A stretch of 64,000 bases of DNA from Corallium rubrum (GCA_964035015.1 OZ035997.1:21274795-21338794); one strand, 5' to 3'. Shown: positions 35,072 through 47,159, counted from the first letter of the stretch. Program-made: numbers and translations. Notes: generated by a model not told the origin, from the sequence alone.

Positions 35072-38000
35072 TCAAAGTCGTCGAACTTTCAAAATTGGAA
35101 TTTTGTCCGTACTTTGACAATCGCCAACAATTTTAACAGAATAAAATGATGTTTCTTCATGACGTGGCATGTGTTCGTGTTGACTGATTTCTGCGACTAG
35201 TGCAGACGCCAACCTCTTCTTGTCCCATTTTGAAAGGAATGCAACTGCATAGCCTTTGCACAATAGCTGTAGTTCCTTCTTCTTGTACAATGAGACAAAT
35301 CCGTCTTCTTTGACTTCCTGAGCAAGGGATAACAGTTTTGTATGCGAGACCTTCTTTCCGGGACTTCGGTCACGACTAATGACTGCTAAATGAACTTTCA
35401 TTTGCTTCTTGCGTAATTTCTCCTTTCTTACCAGCAGCGACTTTCTGTGGGCAAGAGACTTCTGTAGATGGTAGTCCCTCCTGAAGTCACGCAGAAACTG
35501 ACCAGCACCCATTTTTATAAAGCGTGTCACTACCTCCTTGTATATTTCCAAGATCAGTTTCTATAGTGAAGGGATGGAGAAAATAAGCTTGAAATAATTA
35601 AGGCAAGTAGTCATTTCTAGGCTATATGCACGTGCTACAAAAGGCCAGAAGGGGATAGCATTCCGGTAGCATGAAGTGGATAGTAGTTTGAAAGCATTTT
35701 TAAGATTGTGTAATACACATGTTTCAAACAATAGGTTCTGGCCCGTTCCGCAGCTAATTAACAATTAGTATAACATATAGGTGGTTCGTTTTCGCGTTAT
35801 AATCATGTCAAGCGCTGACACCAATCACAAATATAATTATGCTTTTACCAATTAAATTTGTTGCTCACCGAATCATCATCCGCGGCATCAAACAATTTAA
35901 TAAACATCTGTTGAAGAACTTTGTGTTGCAATATTTCCACAAGTGCTTCGTCAACGAGATCTGTTTTGTGCGAACGTAGTTTCTCCATGTTAATTTGGTT
36001 AACTCTTTCTTGTTCCAAGGCCAGAAAGAAATTAAAGGCAGAATCGCTGATATGAAGGAGACCTCTTTCTCGAAATTGTAATGACTCTGTGACTACCGTG
36101 GCATCTAGGGTTGAGGAGGTCCGTTCCAGGTGTTCATAAGGGACCACGATGTTATCCTGTAGGATTTCAACTTTCGTCAATTCGTTTTTCAGCGTCCTCC
36201 TTACATGCGAGCTTTGAGATAATTTGTTGTCTAACAAATACCTGAAAAAAGAATATATTGTATATGAGATATCCGTATGTTAGATAAGTAGCGAGTTCGA
36301 AGTGATATTCCATTTTCATTCCAATGTTACTATAGCATACAGAATTTTTCTGTATTGGTATGCACATAAAAAAATAATTACCTTCGCGATCTTTGGATAA
36401 CTTTTCGTATGGCCCATCCGCCAATATAACGTATCTTTCCCCTTCCATCAGGACCCATGCTGCTGACATCGAACGATATTGGTTGAGACTCCTTATTGCG
36501 TACCATGTTGCCCAACTCGTTTGTAAATAGCTGGAATAATTGAAAGACCAACTGGGCACCCAAAGTTCTTTGCCCATCGCTTAATTCGGACCAGGAAATG
36601 ACCGAAAAGGCACTGATCATGTCACTTCGATATTCGTTAGATAAGAAAAGCTGATGCATCTTGGCCGTTGCGTAGGTAAAGTTACTGTTCGTCATGTGAA
36701 CTGATTCCCCGTTTTCGGAAACGTAGGACTCGAATAGGGTGAACAACCGGCACCAAATAATACGAGCCAGCAGGTCGAAGAGCTCTAGATGATCAATGCC
36801 ATACCTTGCTGCGGATTTAATCGATGCGCTATATGGATCATCATTCGTGTCGTTGGTTACACTTTCCAAAAACTCTCGAACTGAGAAACGCGTTGGTAAA
36901 AATGACAATTGCGTCTTAAATTCTGCACACATGTACAAGAAAACATCTTCGAGATTGACTTGAACACCAGTATTCGACTCGTAAAACTCGCTAGCAATGA
37001 CTTCACAATCACTTCCCACAACATCTTCGTCGCTACCTTCTACCTCGTTGCTTTCTCTTTCACATCTTAGCATTTCCTCACCCAATTCTTTCTTCCTGCA
37101 GCACAAAAACTCTTGATCGAACACCGCATCACTTTCATTTGCCATCACTGTTTTCAATTTCTCCGGAGGTGGAATTAGAAACATTCGCTTGAAATTTAAG
37201 ACTTGAAGTGATGCTTCCTTCCTGACCCGCGACAAGGCTACGTACGTCTGGTCTGGAACAAACTCTTGAGCGCAATGAACGACTGCTGTATCGAGGGTTA
37301 AGCCTTGTGCCTTGTGCACTGTCATTGCATAACAGGCTCTTAGTGGGAACTGTGTCCAAGTTCCAATCACAGTACCGTTGGAATCGTATCTGCTCCATGT
37401 CTTCCGCTCGATCTTAACAGTTCCACTCTTCGGGAAGGTGACAAGAAGTTGATCTTCACCATTGGCTGCGTCGGGATCCGTGCCGAGAAATACTCCTTGG
37501 TTCCCATTCTTTAAGTGCTTGTTAATGTTGAACAGTAACATAATTTTGCATCCAGCTTTCAGAGATAACACTTTATCGATAGAATTTTCGAGCAACTGGG
37601 TAGGTCCACTATCTCTGCTTTCGAATGTTAACAGTGGACCAGGTAAGCACGACAGAACGTCTTGGTTGTGAATATCGACTGGGAGCTTCCTGAAGTAGAG
37701 GTGCAATGGCTCTTCTTGATCCTTATCCGTCACTAAGTTCCTACTTAATGAATTAAAATATCGTTCCGTGTCATCATCACACTCTCTTGCTCGTAAATTG
37801 TCTAACGCAGTTCGTAACTCGCACTCCGAACTATCTTGCCTAAGAATCTTTGGCAGTTCTATTTTGTGAGGGAACACGGCGTCAAAGAGTTTAGATTCGT
37901 AGATTGGATCTCCTTTGTCTAACAGATTTCTTACCGGTTTCAACTGCCGAAAATCGCCGACCAATATGACTTGAATTCCTCCGAACGGATAAGAATTTTC

Positions 38001-38408
38001 CAATAAACGATTGTGCAATGCGTTAACTAACTCAAAAAGTCGTTGACTTGACATAGAAACTTCATCCCAGATGAGCACATTCACACCACTTATTTGCGCA
38101 ACAATATTATTTCGACCAAGTGATCGTTCTATGAGTAAATCGACGGGCAATTCCGCAGTTTGCAATCCATAATAGGAATGAACAGTTGACGCAGCACCGC
38201 CATAGGCATCACAGGAAACACCACTTGGACAAACTATTTGACAATTAATACCTTTTGAAGAAAGTACTTTCTTTATTCTTTGAACCACTGTGGTTTTTCC
38301 AACTCCGGCACGACCAAATATACATAAATTGTGGCCACTTAAAGCTGCGTCGACGGTTTTTTGCTGATCCCCTGTGAGTTTAATTGAATCCGCTGATCCG
38401 CTATTCAT
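35072..38408 (-). CDS. Pif1-like DNA helicase with long unknown C-terminus
   Basis: A clear ATG at 38408; exons 38408-36382, 36241-35869 and 35560-35072 join in frame, about 960 aa in all. Residues 1-410 form a superfamily 1B helicase: GRAGVGKT (32-39), IWDEVSM (113-119), GDFRQLKPV (151-159), GCKIMLLFN (286-294), MTVHKAQGLTLD (362-373) and YVALSRV (389-395). All key residues of the Pif1/RecD2 group are present. The rest has an acidic stretch (about 450-480), then a helical region I cannot assign, and a Lys/Arg-rich final exon. It would unwind DNA, perhaps during replication-coupled transposition. The gene sits just inside the right terminal repeat and runs toward the transposase. It is not a Helitron: no Rep/HUH motif is seen. 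Confidence 0.88.
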
Positions 38409-38872
38409 TTACGAGTCTTAGTTGTCGTCCGCGTAATCAAAACATAAACCGGAATACAGCAATAAGCAAAGAGTGTTTAACATAATTAGCATAATCATTA
38501 ATTATGGACCACGAGGCAGAAAGCAAGATCGCCGATAAAGCATGTAACTGTAAATGTAATATAATGTAAATGTAATATAAGTTCTGTTAGAGATTATTTA
38601 AGAAATTCAAACCCAAGTGTCGTAGACAACATTATAGGGCGGAATAGCTATCATTAATTTAATAGACTTAAATCAAAGGATTTTTTACTATATGTTCTGA
38701 CTCAATATACTTGTATGGATATAAACTGTTAATAATCAAAATCAGAACGAAATTGTATTTACCAATGCTCGTTCACTATTCTGCCCCCTCTCCCCCATTC
38801 AATGTTCAATCTATTATGCACACATAATAGCTATGTCACACCAAGATTGTTTAGGGGAAACCAGGAAAGGGG
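38409..38872. other. Upstream region of the helicase gene
   Basis: A 460-bp gap between the helicase ATG and the right terminal repeat. It presumably holds the promoter. No specific site was recognised. Confidence 0.35.
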
Positions 38873-40658
38873 TAAACAATTGTAATTTCCACATAACGAC
38901 CACGGCCTTTGCTCATGGATTATAATTTATTCACTCATTTTAATTAATAATTCACGCATGCGCATGCTGTACATTCTGGAAGCAACGTGTTTGAAAAAGA
39001 ACTGATTTTTTTCAAGCTGTTTTTTTTGGCAAAAAACCCGGCTTTTTGGCCGGTTTTGAAAGACGATTGAAGTAGTCAGACGTATTTTACAAAGGTAACC
39101 GTAGCATGACAAGTTTTTAATGGTTTGAAACTGATTCAAATTTGTTTTTGTGTTAAAATTTGTCGGAGCTCATTTTCGTGCTTCGATTTGTTCTTCAAGT
39201 ATTATAGTATGTGTTTTCGGTATATTTAATATATTACTTAAATGTGTTTTAGGTGCATCAAAAGATAAAATAATTTATGTGCAATCATCTTTTCAATTGT
39301 ACTTGGACGATTGGTCTTGTACTGGATTGGGAAAATCGCCATTTCATGACATATTTGGACATTGCTGCTAGCATGAAGCAACATGGCACACGGGCATGGA
39401 CGTAATGTAATATACGCAAGCAATGACAATGTAGGAATATACGGCAAGAACAGATGCATGTACAAATAACGCTTGCAATCTATGATTTGTGGATGTTTTA
39501 ACGGAAACTACGAAAGCCAAAGGACGTTGTGAGCGACACTGGTACGGACATATTTTAAAATTGTGCGTTAAAGTGTACAGCCGACGGGAGCCGTGTGTAC
39601 GAAGGACAACATTGCTTTTTATAGCAAGGTAGGCTCGTTTATATTAAAACATTAAGAAACTTTTTTTGTTCAAACCGACAGGGCTGCTATTGTTGTCTCC
39701 ATACTGACTCTTTGTTTTTGTGAGTGGTTTGATATCAAACAAAAAATCGCAAATCTTTTTCCCAGCACTTTTATTAAAGTGCATGATTGTATAGCTACAT
39801 ACGAGCGCTACAAAAATATATAGTTCATGATACAGTATAAGAAAAACAAATTTGCCAACTTACCAAAGAAACAAGTTAACGTTGGCTTGAAATGTGTTTT
39901 TGTCTTGCATATTATGGGCAGTTTTTCCACCAACTGTACATAAACAAGTATAAAATACAAGATGAAATTTACTAGTTTGTATTTTATGAATATTTAATTG
40001 TGTGAAAAACGCTCAAAATTTTATACGCACCTGTAAAGTGATAGTCTTCGCACTTTTCTTCTTTACATCTTAGTGCACTTGCGTTTAAAAAAGTATTTCA
40101 TATATTTTAAAATAATATTTTCAAAATTTTTGTCCTTTCGTGTTTTCCCGCTCTTTTTAAGCTTATCTTACAACTTTCAACTCTCCCCCCGGTTTTGAGA
40201 AATCTCAAGCCAGTTTGTTTATTTTTTCGACCAATCAGATTCGCTCCTCAAACCGCTAATCGCATCCCGCATCGTCCCACAAAATTTCTCGGCAAATAAG
40301 CAAAAGTTTTGTACATTTTTTGTACATTTTTATCTGGTTTTTAAAATTCTTTTTCTGAAATAATGTTGTTTGAGTATCAAATTTTCATTTGTGCTAATTT
40401 ATTTGAGGTTTTGTTGTTTTTTTCACACGAAATTTTGTCGGCGAATTTCGTAGGTATGTGTAGATGATATATTGAAAGAGTTTCCTTCCTTCTCAAATAC
40501 TATAGCTTATGCTTCGTATACGCGATTTGCTTACGTCACAGAATTCAAAGCGCAAGATTGAAAGCAGTCAAAGAAGGTTAATACAATGCAAATTTATTGA
40601 AAATTAGGCAAATTTACGCTTTTTATTTGTTACAAAACTATTTATTGGGATTCCTATG
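38873..40658 (-). repeat. Right terminal inverted repeat of the P/Pif1 element
   Basis: Reverse complement of 4123-5909, ending CCTATG directly before the GTTTTAC duplication (40659-40665). Only a one-base difference in a homopolymer run was noticed between the two repeats. Confidence 0.9.
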
Positions 40659-40822
40659 GTTTTACGTTCATTAATATTTATAAAGCAACGATGCTATTGG
40701 TTGATTGCTTCATTATACCAAAAATACAATGTGTTCAGCAAGCGTTAAGGTGAAATAAGGTGCACAAACGTGAACAAAAACCTAGAACAAAGACTTTGGC
40801 CGCGTTTCCAGACAATTTATTT

Positions 40823-41140
40823 CTAGGGACTATGGTTTGCTGGTAGGGAGTTCCATACGGAGGCTCCGTCGAACATAAGACTTTTTTTCATACTGTTTGT
40901 GCATGGTTGTGGCAAACAAACTGTAGTAGAGCTGTCGCGAAGATTGTGATTCAAAACTTCTTTTTTGAAAGTCAAGAGGTCATTGAGACACTTTGGTCCC
41001 ATGTCGTTTAATATTTTGAACATTATTTTAGCCTTAGCTTTTTTCTCTGTTTTCAACAACTTAGATCGACAGACTATGTGCACACGGTAACGTTTCCGAG
41101 TGTTTTCGTATTTTTTCTGTTTCAGGGGAATCGGGAACAA
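40823..41140 (-). pseudogene. Non-LTR retrotransposon RT C-terminal fragment
   Basis: The minus-strand frame contains AKIMFKILNDMGPKCLNDLL, LRDSSTTVCLPQPCT and SLMFDGASVWNSLP. This is the typical tail after the reverse transcriptase of L2/CR1/Jockey-like elements (K.....LNNL.P.YL.DL ... LR.S......P ... G...WN.LP). It is a 5'-truncated copy. Confidence 0.75.
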
Positions 41141-41458
41141 TCAGCACATTGCTTGAAACAATACGAAAACGCTCGGAAACGTTGCCGTGTGCACATATGT
41201 CTAATATCACTTAAAAGACTACTAACATGACACAAATCTGTCAATGACTGACTAATTGACCACAACTAACTGATTGACCAACTAACGAACGAACGAACGA
41301 ACCGACTAACCCGCCGTCAATTTATTATATTATTTAAATTTAGTTGAAATTTGTTATATAAGTTATGTTATTGTTGTATTGTATGTAACAGGACGGGACC
41401 CCACTGAAAGTCACTTCTGTGAGATGGGTATCCTGTAGAAATATCATTAAATCAATGG

Positions 41459-41530
41459 TTCATGCAACTTGTCTCACAACGGCGTTGCGAGTTAAGTTGC
41501 ATGAAAAATTGCACCGTGTAACAGGGCCTT
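41459..41530. repeat. Compact inverted repeat with CACGGTGCAA-type ends
   Basis: CATGCAACTTGTCTCACAAC and its mirror GTTGCGAGTTAAGTTGCATG form a hairpin followed by AAATTGCACCGTGTAACAGGGCC. The same words occur at 2194-2545. Confidence 0.5.
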
Positions 41531-42071
41531 TACAAGGAAAAGAAGGCTCTGTTCGCAGAGTACTCTTCTATAGAGATGTCTACGGAGGAGGCTATTAATT
41601 TTTAGTCCAAAGCGTGGTGTCATGTGTATCTAAAGAATCAGATGATTGGTTCGCGTTAAGTTGCTTGGCAGCCATAATTTCGTTGTGTCCAAAACGAATT
41701 CTTAGGCTTTCATGAAGTGCCCACAGTGGATTATTTTGGACATAATCTGGCCGAATATCTTTTCACCTAGGCCTAGCGTTGGGCCACTTCTGAAGAAAAT
41801 TTTAAGAAGAACAGAGTAGTAAATGTAATGAGTCTAATAAAAGAAAAAGTCAATTTAAAAGTTAAAAATTGTCTGAAGAACGCCACAACACTTCCTACGG
41901 TTACTGATCTTGAAAGTAGACCAATGCAAATTTCCAGCTTGAAAACAGTCTGCATGGATAGAATAACGTTCTATAAATCAAACACTGTTAACAGATAAAG
42001 TGTTTCATGTCTTTAATGTTAACCATAGGCAGCCCAAGTACTATCACGTACTGTCTGTCGTAATATATAAT

Positions 42072-42211
42072 AATCGGAATATAGTAAGGTTAGATATACT
42101 GCCAAAACAGAGAACGGAGTCACGTAGGAGTCTAACGTTTCGAGCGAAGGCCCTTTGTCAAAGCTACGTTCTCTGTTTTGGCAGTATATATAACATTACT
42201 ATATTTCGATT
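42072..42211. mobile_element. Hairpin MITE related in its core to the CGTTTCGAGCGAAGG family
   Basis: The arms read AATCGGAATATAGTAAGGTT then ACTGCCAAAACAGAGAACG, and mirror. The centre contains AACGTTTCGAGCGAAGGCCC, shared with the MITEs at 11298 and 31511. Confidence 0.6.
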
Positions 42212-42889
42212 GTTGTCTCTATACTGCCTACGCAGCACGCTACTTTTATTGTAGTATATACTGATTATACTTATAAGTATACTGCATATAAGTATACTAT
42301 AAGGTTTTAAATCACATGCTTTAGGCGTCAGAAAGGGAAGAAAGTAGAAGTAAGTTTTGATCTCCAAAATTTCCCTCGAAATTTTTTGAATTCAGTTTTT
42401 GTTTTGAATAAATTTTCAATGTAGGCTATTCGATTGCAATGTTGGTGATACAAAAAACAAAAATATCCTCTTTACCAATTCGCGAACACATCATAAGGGA
42501 CTTTAAGATCTATACTACGTCAGCCTCAACGACGACGTCCTTTAAACAAAAGAATTATTTTGAAAAACAAAGAGAATGAATCTTTTTTTGTCCCAAGAGT
42601 AATCTCAACACCGTCCTCGTTCTCTACACAACGCCACTTAGAGCATTTTCACGTCTTCAGGACGACGTCAATGGTCAAAAGATGAGAACTGTTGCTTGAG
42701 ATTGACTTCAATACGGACACTACAATCATTTTAGCAATACTGGGGCGTTTTGGAAATCATTAAACTAGCTTCAAATATCAACTATAATAGTCAGTTAACC
42801 GTGACTTCTTTAAATTGTAAAACTTAACTTGCCGTTTTAACCGCCGTCGCGTCCTAGCATCTTAAAGTCATAGAGTTATGGCTATAACA

Positions 42890-43320
42890 GGAGAAAGTCA
42901 CGGTATTATTGTTGGTCGTGGCTGGGGTCACTCCGAAGAAGTACAGTATCAAATACTGTACGGCATCTCATGAAGCGAGGGCATTTGCTTCCTTTTAAAT
43001 CTGGGGGACAGAAAAAAAGAGTCGTAGACACTCCTGCCGTTGTCGAAACTATCGAATTCCAAAATAAGCACTCACCTTCATCTTTGCGACCACATGAAAG
43101 ACTAATACATCTTTGTATACTATACAAAATGAAGTTATAGTAAGAATGTTTTTTTACATACGGTACGGCACCTTTAACTTTCTTCAGAAATTCTTGACAG
43201 CTATATAAGAACTGGTCTCTCTGAGGAAAAGCAGCCATACCTTTGTTTTTAGGAATGATATTACAACTTGGAACATAATGTGGCCCAGACGTAATTTTAT
43301 TCAACGCGAGCACTAATTCA
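42890..43320 (-). repeat. Dispersed repeat fragment shared with 60830-61045 and the non-LTR 5' region
   Basis: The 42950-43085 part (GCGAGGGCATTTGCTTCCTT and neighbours) recurs at 60905-61020. The 43230-43320 part (ACAACTTGGAACATAATGTG) recurs beside the endonuclease fragments at 51746 and 56760. The open frame across it joins two repeat families and is not a convincing gene. Confidence 0.55.
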
Positions 43321-43337
43321 TGCAGCAGCTCCCACGC

Positions 43338-43544
43338 CAGTCTCGTTTCCAGAGCCCACGTTCCCCACCCGGGAAACGAGAGACTCTGAGATAATCCGTT
43401 TCACACAGATATTTCATTGGCTGATGAACATGATTACTATTCTTCCGGATAACAAGAATGGCGTGAACGGATACCGATTATCCAAGAGCCTCTCGTTTCC
43501 CGCCCGCTGGGTAAGGGGAACGTGGGCTCTGGGAACGAGATTGC
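43338..43544. mobile_element. hAT-like MITE with CAGTCTCGTTTCC ends
   Basis: Arms CTCGTTTCCAGAGCCCACGT and CGTGGGCTCTGGGAACGAGA are inverted. Flanks TCCCACGC (43330-43337) and TTCCACGC (43545-43552) form an 8-bp duplication with one mismatch. Related uninterrupted sequence (GCTCCCACGCTTAAGATA) exists at about 56818, supporting the insertion point. Confidence 0.7.
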
Positions 43545-43595
43545 TTCCACGCTCAAGATACCAATTGGGATGGGCAATTAGCCAATGAATAATAT

Positions 43596-43738
43596 ACACT
43601 TAATGTCTGCTCCCGAGGGAAACACTTAGTTTTGTTTTCCCGAGGGTCTTGATATTTCCCGAGACGAAGTCGAGGGAAACATCGAGACTCGAGGGAAAAC
43701 AAAACTAACTGTTTCCTGAGGGAGCAGACATTAAGTGT
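43596..43738. mobile_element. Hairpin MITE with GAGGGAAAAC arms
   Basis: ACACTTAATGTCTGCTCCCG and its mirror bound a 140-bp hairpin with nested CCCGAGGGAAA words. No duplication was determined. Confidence 0.6.
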
Positions 43739-43747
43739 TTTGTTATA

Positions 43748-44063
43748 CAGGGTGTATCAAAAAAAAGGCTACCCTTAGAAAATATAATTAACATTCTTTT
43801 CAAATAACCTATTGTATATTGACAGCCCTGGACACCTCTGAAGTCACGGATGCGTAAAAAACAAATGGTCGTATACACCTGGGAAATTACTTTAACTTCT
43901 AAACGTATGAAGGAGCATAACTGAAATAAAAATGTTAATTATATTCATATCAGTTCGATTAAAAATGGTTCAACTGACCACAGGGCTGTCAATATACAAT
44001 AAGTTATTTGAAAAGAATGTTAATTATATTTTCTAAGGGTAGCCTTTTTTTTGATACACCCTG
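43748..44063. mobile_element. Mariner-type MITE
   Basis: Inverted ends CAGGGTGTATCAAAAAAAAG continue through GGCTACCCTTAGAAAATATA for about 85 bp per side. TA (or TATA) flanks both ends (43744-43747 and 44064-44067). TA target duplication and a CAGGGTG end fit Tc1/mariner derivatives. No ORF. Confidence 0.8.
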
Positions 44064-45022
44064 TATAGCTTGAGTTTCGCTGAATAATTTCGACGTTTAT
44101 CAAGGGAAAGTACACAAAAGACAAACGCTATTAAGACTTACCAAAACATTTCGCCTGGCTCCGTAATTTCACTTCAACCAAACAAATATATGTCTCAGAA
44201 CAAAAGAACAGCAATACATTTCTCCAGTTAATCTTCACACATGCGTTGAAGACCTATAAATATTCTTTTTTTCGTACCAAACAAACTTTTATTTATATGA
44301 TGCCGTGAAGAGTTCAAAGTTCTAGCGGGCAACAATTGAAAACTTATTGACCGAGCAGGCAATAAGTTCTCAATTATGGCCCGCTCGGTAGACATTGAAA
44401 TTTAGCTAAGGTCATGTGACCACAAACCAACCAATGACAGTCATCGTTGCATCCAGTGAAACTCTAGCTATATAACAAAAAAACAATTGATGCGCAATCT
44501 GGGGAAACGAACATCCTGTTTCGATGTAAAGAACAGATGCACAACCTATATCTGAAGGCATTGTGATTAGATGCGCTCAACCACATCCTGACATAGAACT
44601 TCTTACGTAATTATTTTCATTTTTATCTGAAACGCTCATTGACTAGGTTTGAGCAGTGTTATTCTGAAGGACATTCTCCTTTGACAGGTTGAATTGATGA
44701 AATTATTAACTTTGAGAACACTTGCGAGAAATCTAGCACGTACAAAAAAAGAGATCCAGCAAAGAAATGTTATCAGGGCCTACCCCCAGGCTTTACAAAA
44801 TAATATTTGAGTAATGTATAATGTTTGGTAAAACAAAGACTACCTATGTAGTCCTCACTTAGAACGGTAAGTGCATGCCACTAAAGTTTCTTTGGATTCT
44901 TAAATAAGCTTGAATCTTGTCGGCAGTAAACATAATTTAAAGCTAGTGTTTGAAGCCAGCCGTACTTTGCAGGTTCAACATTTGTACTGTATATTTGTAG
45001 TTAACAAATATATTTTATTTTG

Positions 45023-45171
45023 CCGTTGTCTGTTCAGTTATACATAATAGATGCAAAGCTAGAGGACGTCACAACGTGGTAAGAACGAAATGGTGGACCA
45101 CGAACCGAGTGTTTTTACCACGTTGTAAACTTTTGACTTTCTCTGTGCGTCTATAACCGAACAGACAACGG
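45023..45171. mobile_element. CCGTTGTCTGTTC MITE, copy 1
   Basis: Inverted ends CCGTTGTCTGTTCAGTTATA with internal arms around CACAACGTGGTAA. Further copies lie at 57127-57272, 58608-58752 and 61192-61341, with a half copy at 51385-51439. Confidence 0.75.
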
Positions 45172-45515
45172 TAAAATGAAATCTATATACTGTATTATGC
45201 TTTATACAGTAAAAACTTAGATAAACTACATTTCAAAAGATTTACAGAATTTTCTTTGGGCAAATCAAGGAACGTCTTGGTTCGTAATAATATTACAGTG
45301 AGACCCGTGATTGGTTTACAGAAATCAGACCACGTTAGTGACGTAATGGTAGACAAACATGCATCTTTGTATTAAATACTTTGATTTTACTTGAAAAGAC
45401 GTATACAAGTCAAGATCTGTTATTAACTAATAAGTAAGTGATCAACACTATGCGGTGTTCGATTGTCTTAGGGCAATTTCAAGCCGGACAACGAAAACTC
45501 AACAACAAGTTTTCG

Positions 45516-45588
45516 ATGGACAACATAGTGTACTATTTGCCATTGGGAATTTTATTTTGTATTTCAGTTTCAGCTGCAGAAACATCAG
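45516..45588 (+). CDS. Signal-peptide-like first exon (in repeat R1)
   Basis: ATG plus 24 codons encode a short hydrophilic start, a hydrophobic core (LPLGILFCISVSAA) and a likely cleavage zone, ending exactly at a GTATAT donor. The same exon with two substitutions lies at 62345-62417, and a broken one starts at 57959. Downstream exons are not recognised. It could be the first exon of a secreted-protein gene family carried in duplicated segments, or a chance frame. Confidence 0.35.
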
Positions 45589-45739
45589 GTATATGTTAGA
45601 AGTTATTAATTCTTGAACTTTACATGATAGAAACTGCATCTTGATTTCAGGAATGATTTCATTAAGGGTAGGGTTCCCTCAAACGGGTGATTCTCACCAA
45701 GTGCATGTGTGACAATTCACAAACAACGGCACACACACA

Positions 45740-45761
45740 TATACGTACACACACACATACA

Positions 45762-45798
<37 letters not shown>

Positions 45799-45961
45799 GA
45801 AATATAGTGAGATAGGCCTATTGTGCCATCTAAGGCCAATTTATCCAAGTGCTAGCTTGAGAAATAGGAAAACTGATTTCAAATTCCTAGATTCAGGACA
45901 GACCGTTTTAAGAAATCCTTTATAATTTACTACACTCAGAGATAATTTTTACGCTTACTAT

Positions 45962-46028
<67 letters not shown>
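45740..46028. repeat. (AC)n and (AT)n microsatellites
   Basis: An AC tract lies at about 45762-45797 and an AT tract of about 60 bp at 45968-46028. Confidence 0.9.
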
Positions 46029-46032
<4 letters not shown>

Positions 46033-46496
46033 TGTCAACCTTATTTTTAACTCCTTGTGTTGTAAGCCAATTTATTTGTGCTAATATATAAATTAAAGTT
46101 AATGAGACAACGTTCACACAAGCTGTGCCAAAACCCTGAACAGGAAGTTTGGCCAAGGTGTTACTCCCACCTATCAACAACCGATATATATGCCAGATAG
46201 TTCTAAAGGTCGTTTTTAGTGCAAGTTTCACAGAAACTTTGCAGTATTGTGATGAGTGGCGAAAATTCACACGATACATAGATACATAGATACATAGATA
46301 CATAGATAGTGTAAACTTTCCGCGGGGTAAACTTGTCAGGTTTAACGACATACATACTTGATACTTGTCGTAGTTGAAAGGCTAAAACCAGTGAAAATGT
46401 GAAACACCAGTATCAGTCTTTCATAGACGACAAATATTTATGTCGCTTAAAGCTCGTAAGCCCTATAAACAGTAACAGACAGGTTTGTACCTTATC

Positions 46497-47157
46497 TATA
46501 TGGGGTGCCATGGCCGCCAAAATTATATAAACAAGCAATTGTTCATTGTTTTGGGCATTATGTAGCTATTTTGGTAATATCAGCCAGCTTATTTTTTTAT
46601 TATTCAGCATACTTTTTATCATTAGCCAGCTTATTTTTTATTATTCAGCATACTTTTTATCATTAGCCAGCTTATTTTTTTATTATTCAGCATACTTTTT
46701 ATCATTAGCCAGCTTATTTTTTATTATTCAGCATAGTTTTTATCATTAGCCAGCTTTTTTTTTATTATTCAGCATACTTTTTATCATTAGCCAGCTTATT
46801 TTTTATTATTCAGCACACTTTTTATCATTAGCCAGCTTATTTTTATTATTCAGCATACTTATTATCATTAGCCAGCTTATTTTTTATTATTCAGCATACT
46901 TTTTACATTGGCCAGCGTTTTTTATTGTTATTCAGCTAATTTATCATTAGCCAGAGGTCTGGCACTAGCACGAACTTGAAGAGGCTTATTTCTCAGTATT
47001 TTGACTGAATAATAAAAAATAAGCTGGCTAATGATAAAAAGTATGCTGAATAATAAAAAATAAGCTGGCTAATATTACCAAAATAGCTACATAATGCCCA
47101 AAACAATGAACAATTGCGTGTTTATATCATTTTGGCGGACATGGCACCCCATATAAT
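46497..47157. mobile_element. Fold-back element with internal 46-bp tandem array
   Basis: TATGGGGTGCCATGGCCGCC at the left and its mirror at the right continue inward through CAATTGTTCATTGTTTTGGG and GGTAATAT. The loop holds about eight 45-47-bp units of AGCCAGCTTATTTTTTATTA (46578-46945). The right arm keeps two inverted units. No protein is encoded. TATCTA occurs beside both ends, but the match is not clean. Confidence 0.65.
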
Positions 47158-47159
47158 AT

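Larger units (their letters stand above)
4123..40658. mobile_element. Giant P-superfamily DNA transposon carrying a Pif1-like helicase, with nested insertions
   Basis: The outer element is defined by inverted repeats of about 1.79 kb starting CATAGGAATCCCAATAAATA and by flanking GTTTTAC duplications. Its own genes are a P-type transposase on the plus strand (6125-34838) and a convergent Pif1-like helicase on the minus strand (35072-38408), with 233 bp between their stop codons. Without the 25-kb insert at 7507-32629 the element would be about 11.4 kb. The two terminal repeats differ at one recognised position, a G-run of 7 on the left (4591-4597) against 6 on the right (40185-40190), so insertion was recent relative to mutation or the repeats are kept alike by conversion. 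The family call rests on the transposase. The helicase partnership is unusual for P elements as I know them. Confidence 0.88.
44475..45660. repeat. Dispersed repeat R1, copy a (partly inverted)
   Basis: This segment shares most of its sequence with 57000-58330 and 61070-62570. The first part (to about 45355) is in the opposite orientation to the other copies, while 45360-45660 is in the same orientation. It contains a GTTGTCTGTTC MITE and the signal-peptide-like exon at 45516. Confidence 0.7.

Noticed and set aside
35561..35764. Minus-strand open frame of 67 codons between helicase exons
   Set aside because: It overlaps the intron before the last helicase exon, and skipping it keeps the reading frame through canonical splice sites.
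35072..38408. Helitron because of the Pif1-like helicase
   Set aside because: No Rep/HUH motif or Helitron ends; the gene lies between inverted repeats with a target duplication and a P-type transposase.
42906..43313. 135-codon minus-strand frame with an apparent protein-like composition
   Set aside because: It is assembled from two dispersed repeats seen elsewhere in the window (60905-61020 and the non-LTR 5' region).
46578..46945. Direct repeats of regular period that could suggest a CRISPR array
   Set aside because: The units abut without unique spacers, the DNA is eukaryotic and no cas-like gene exists.
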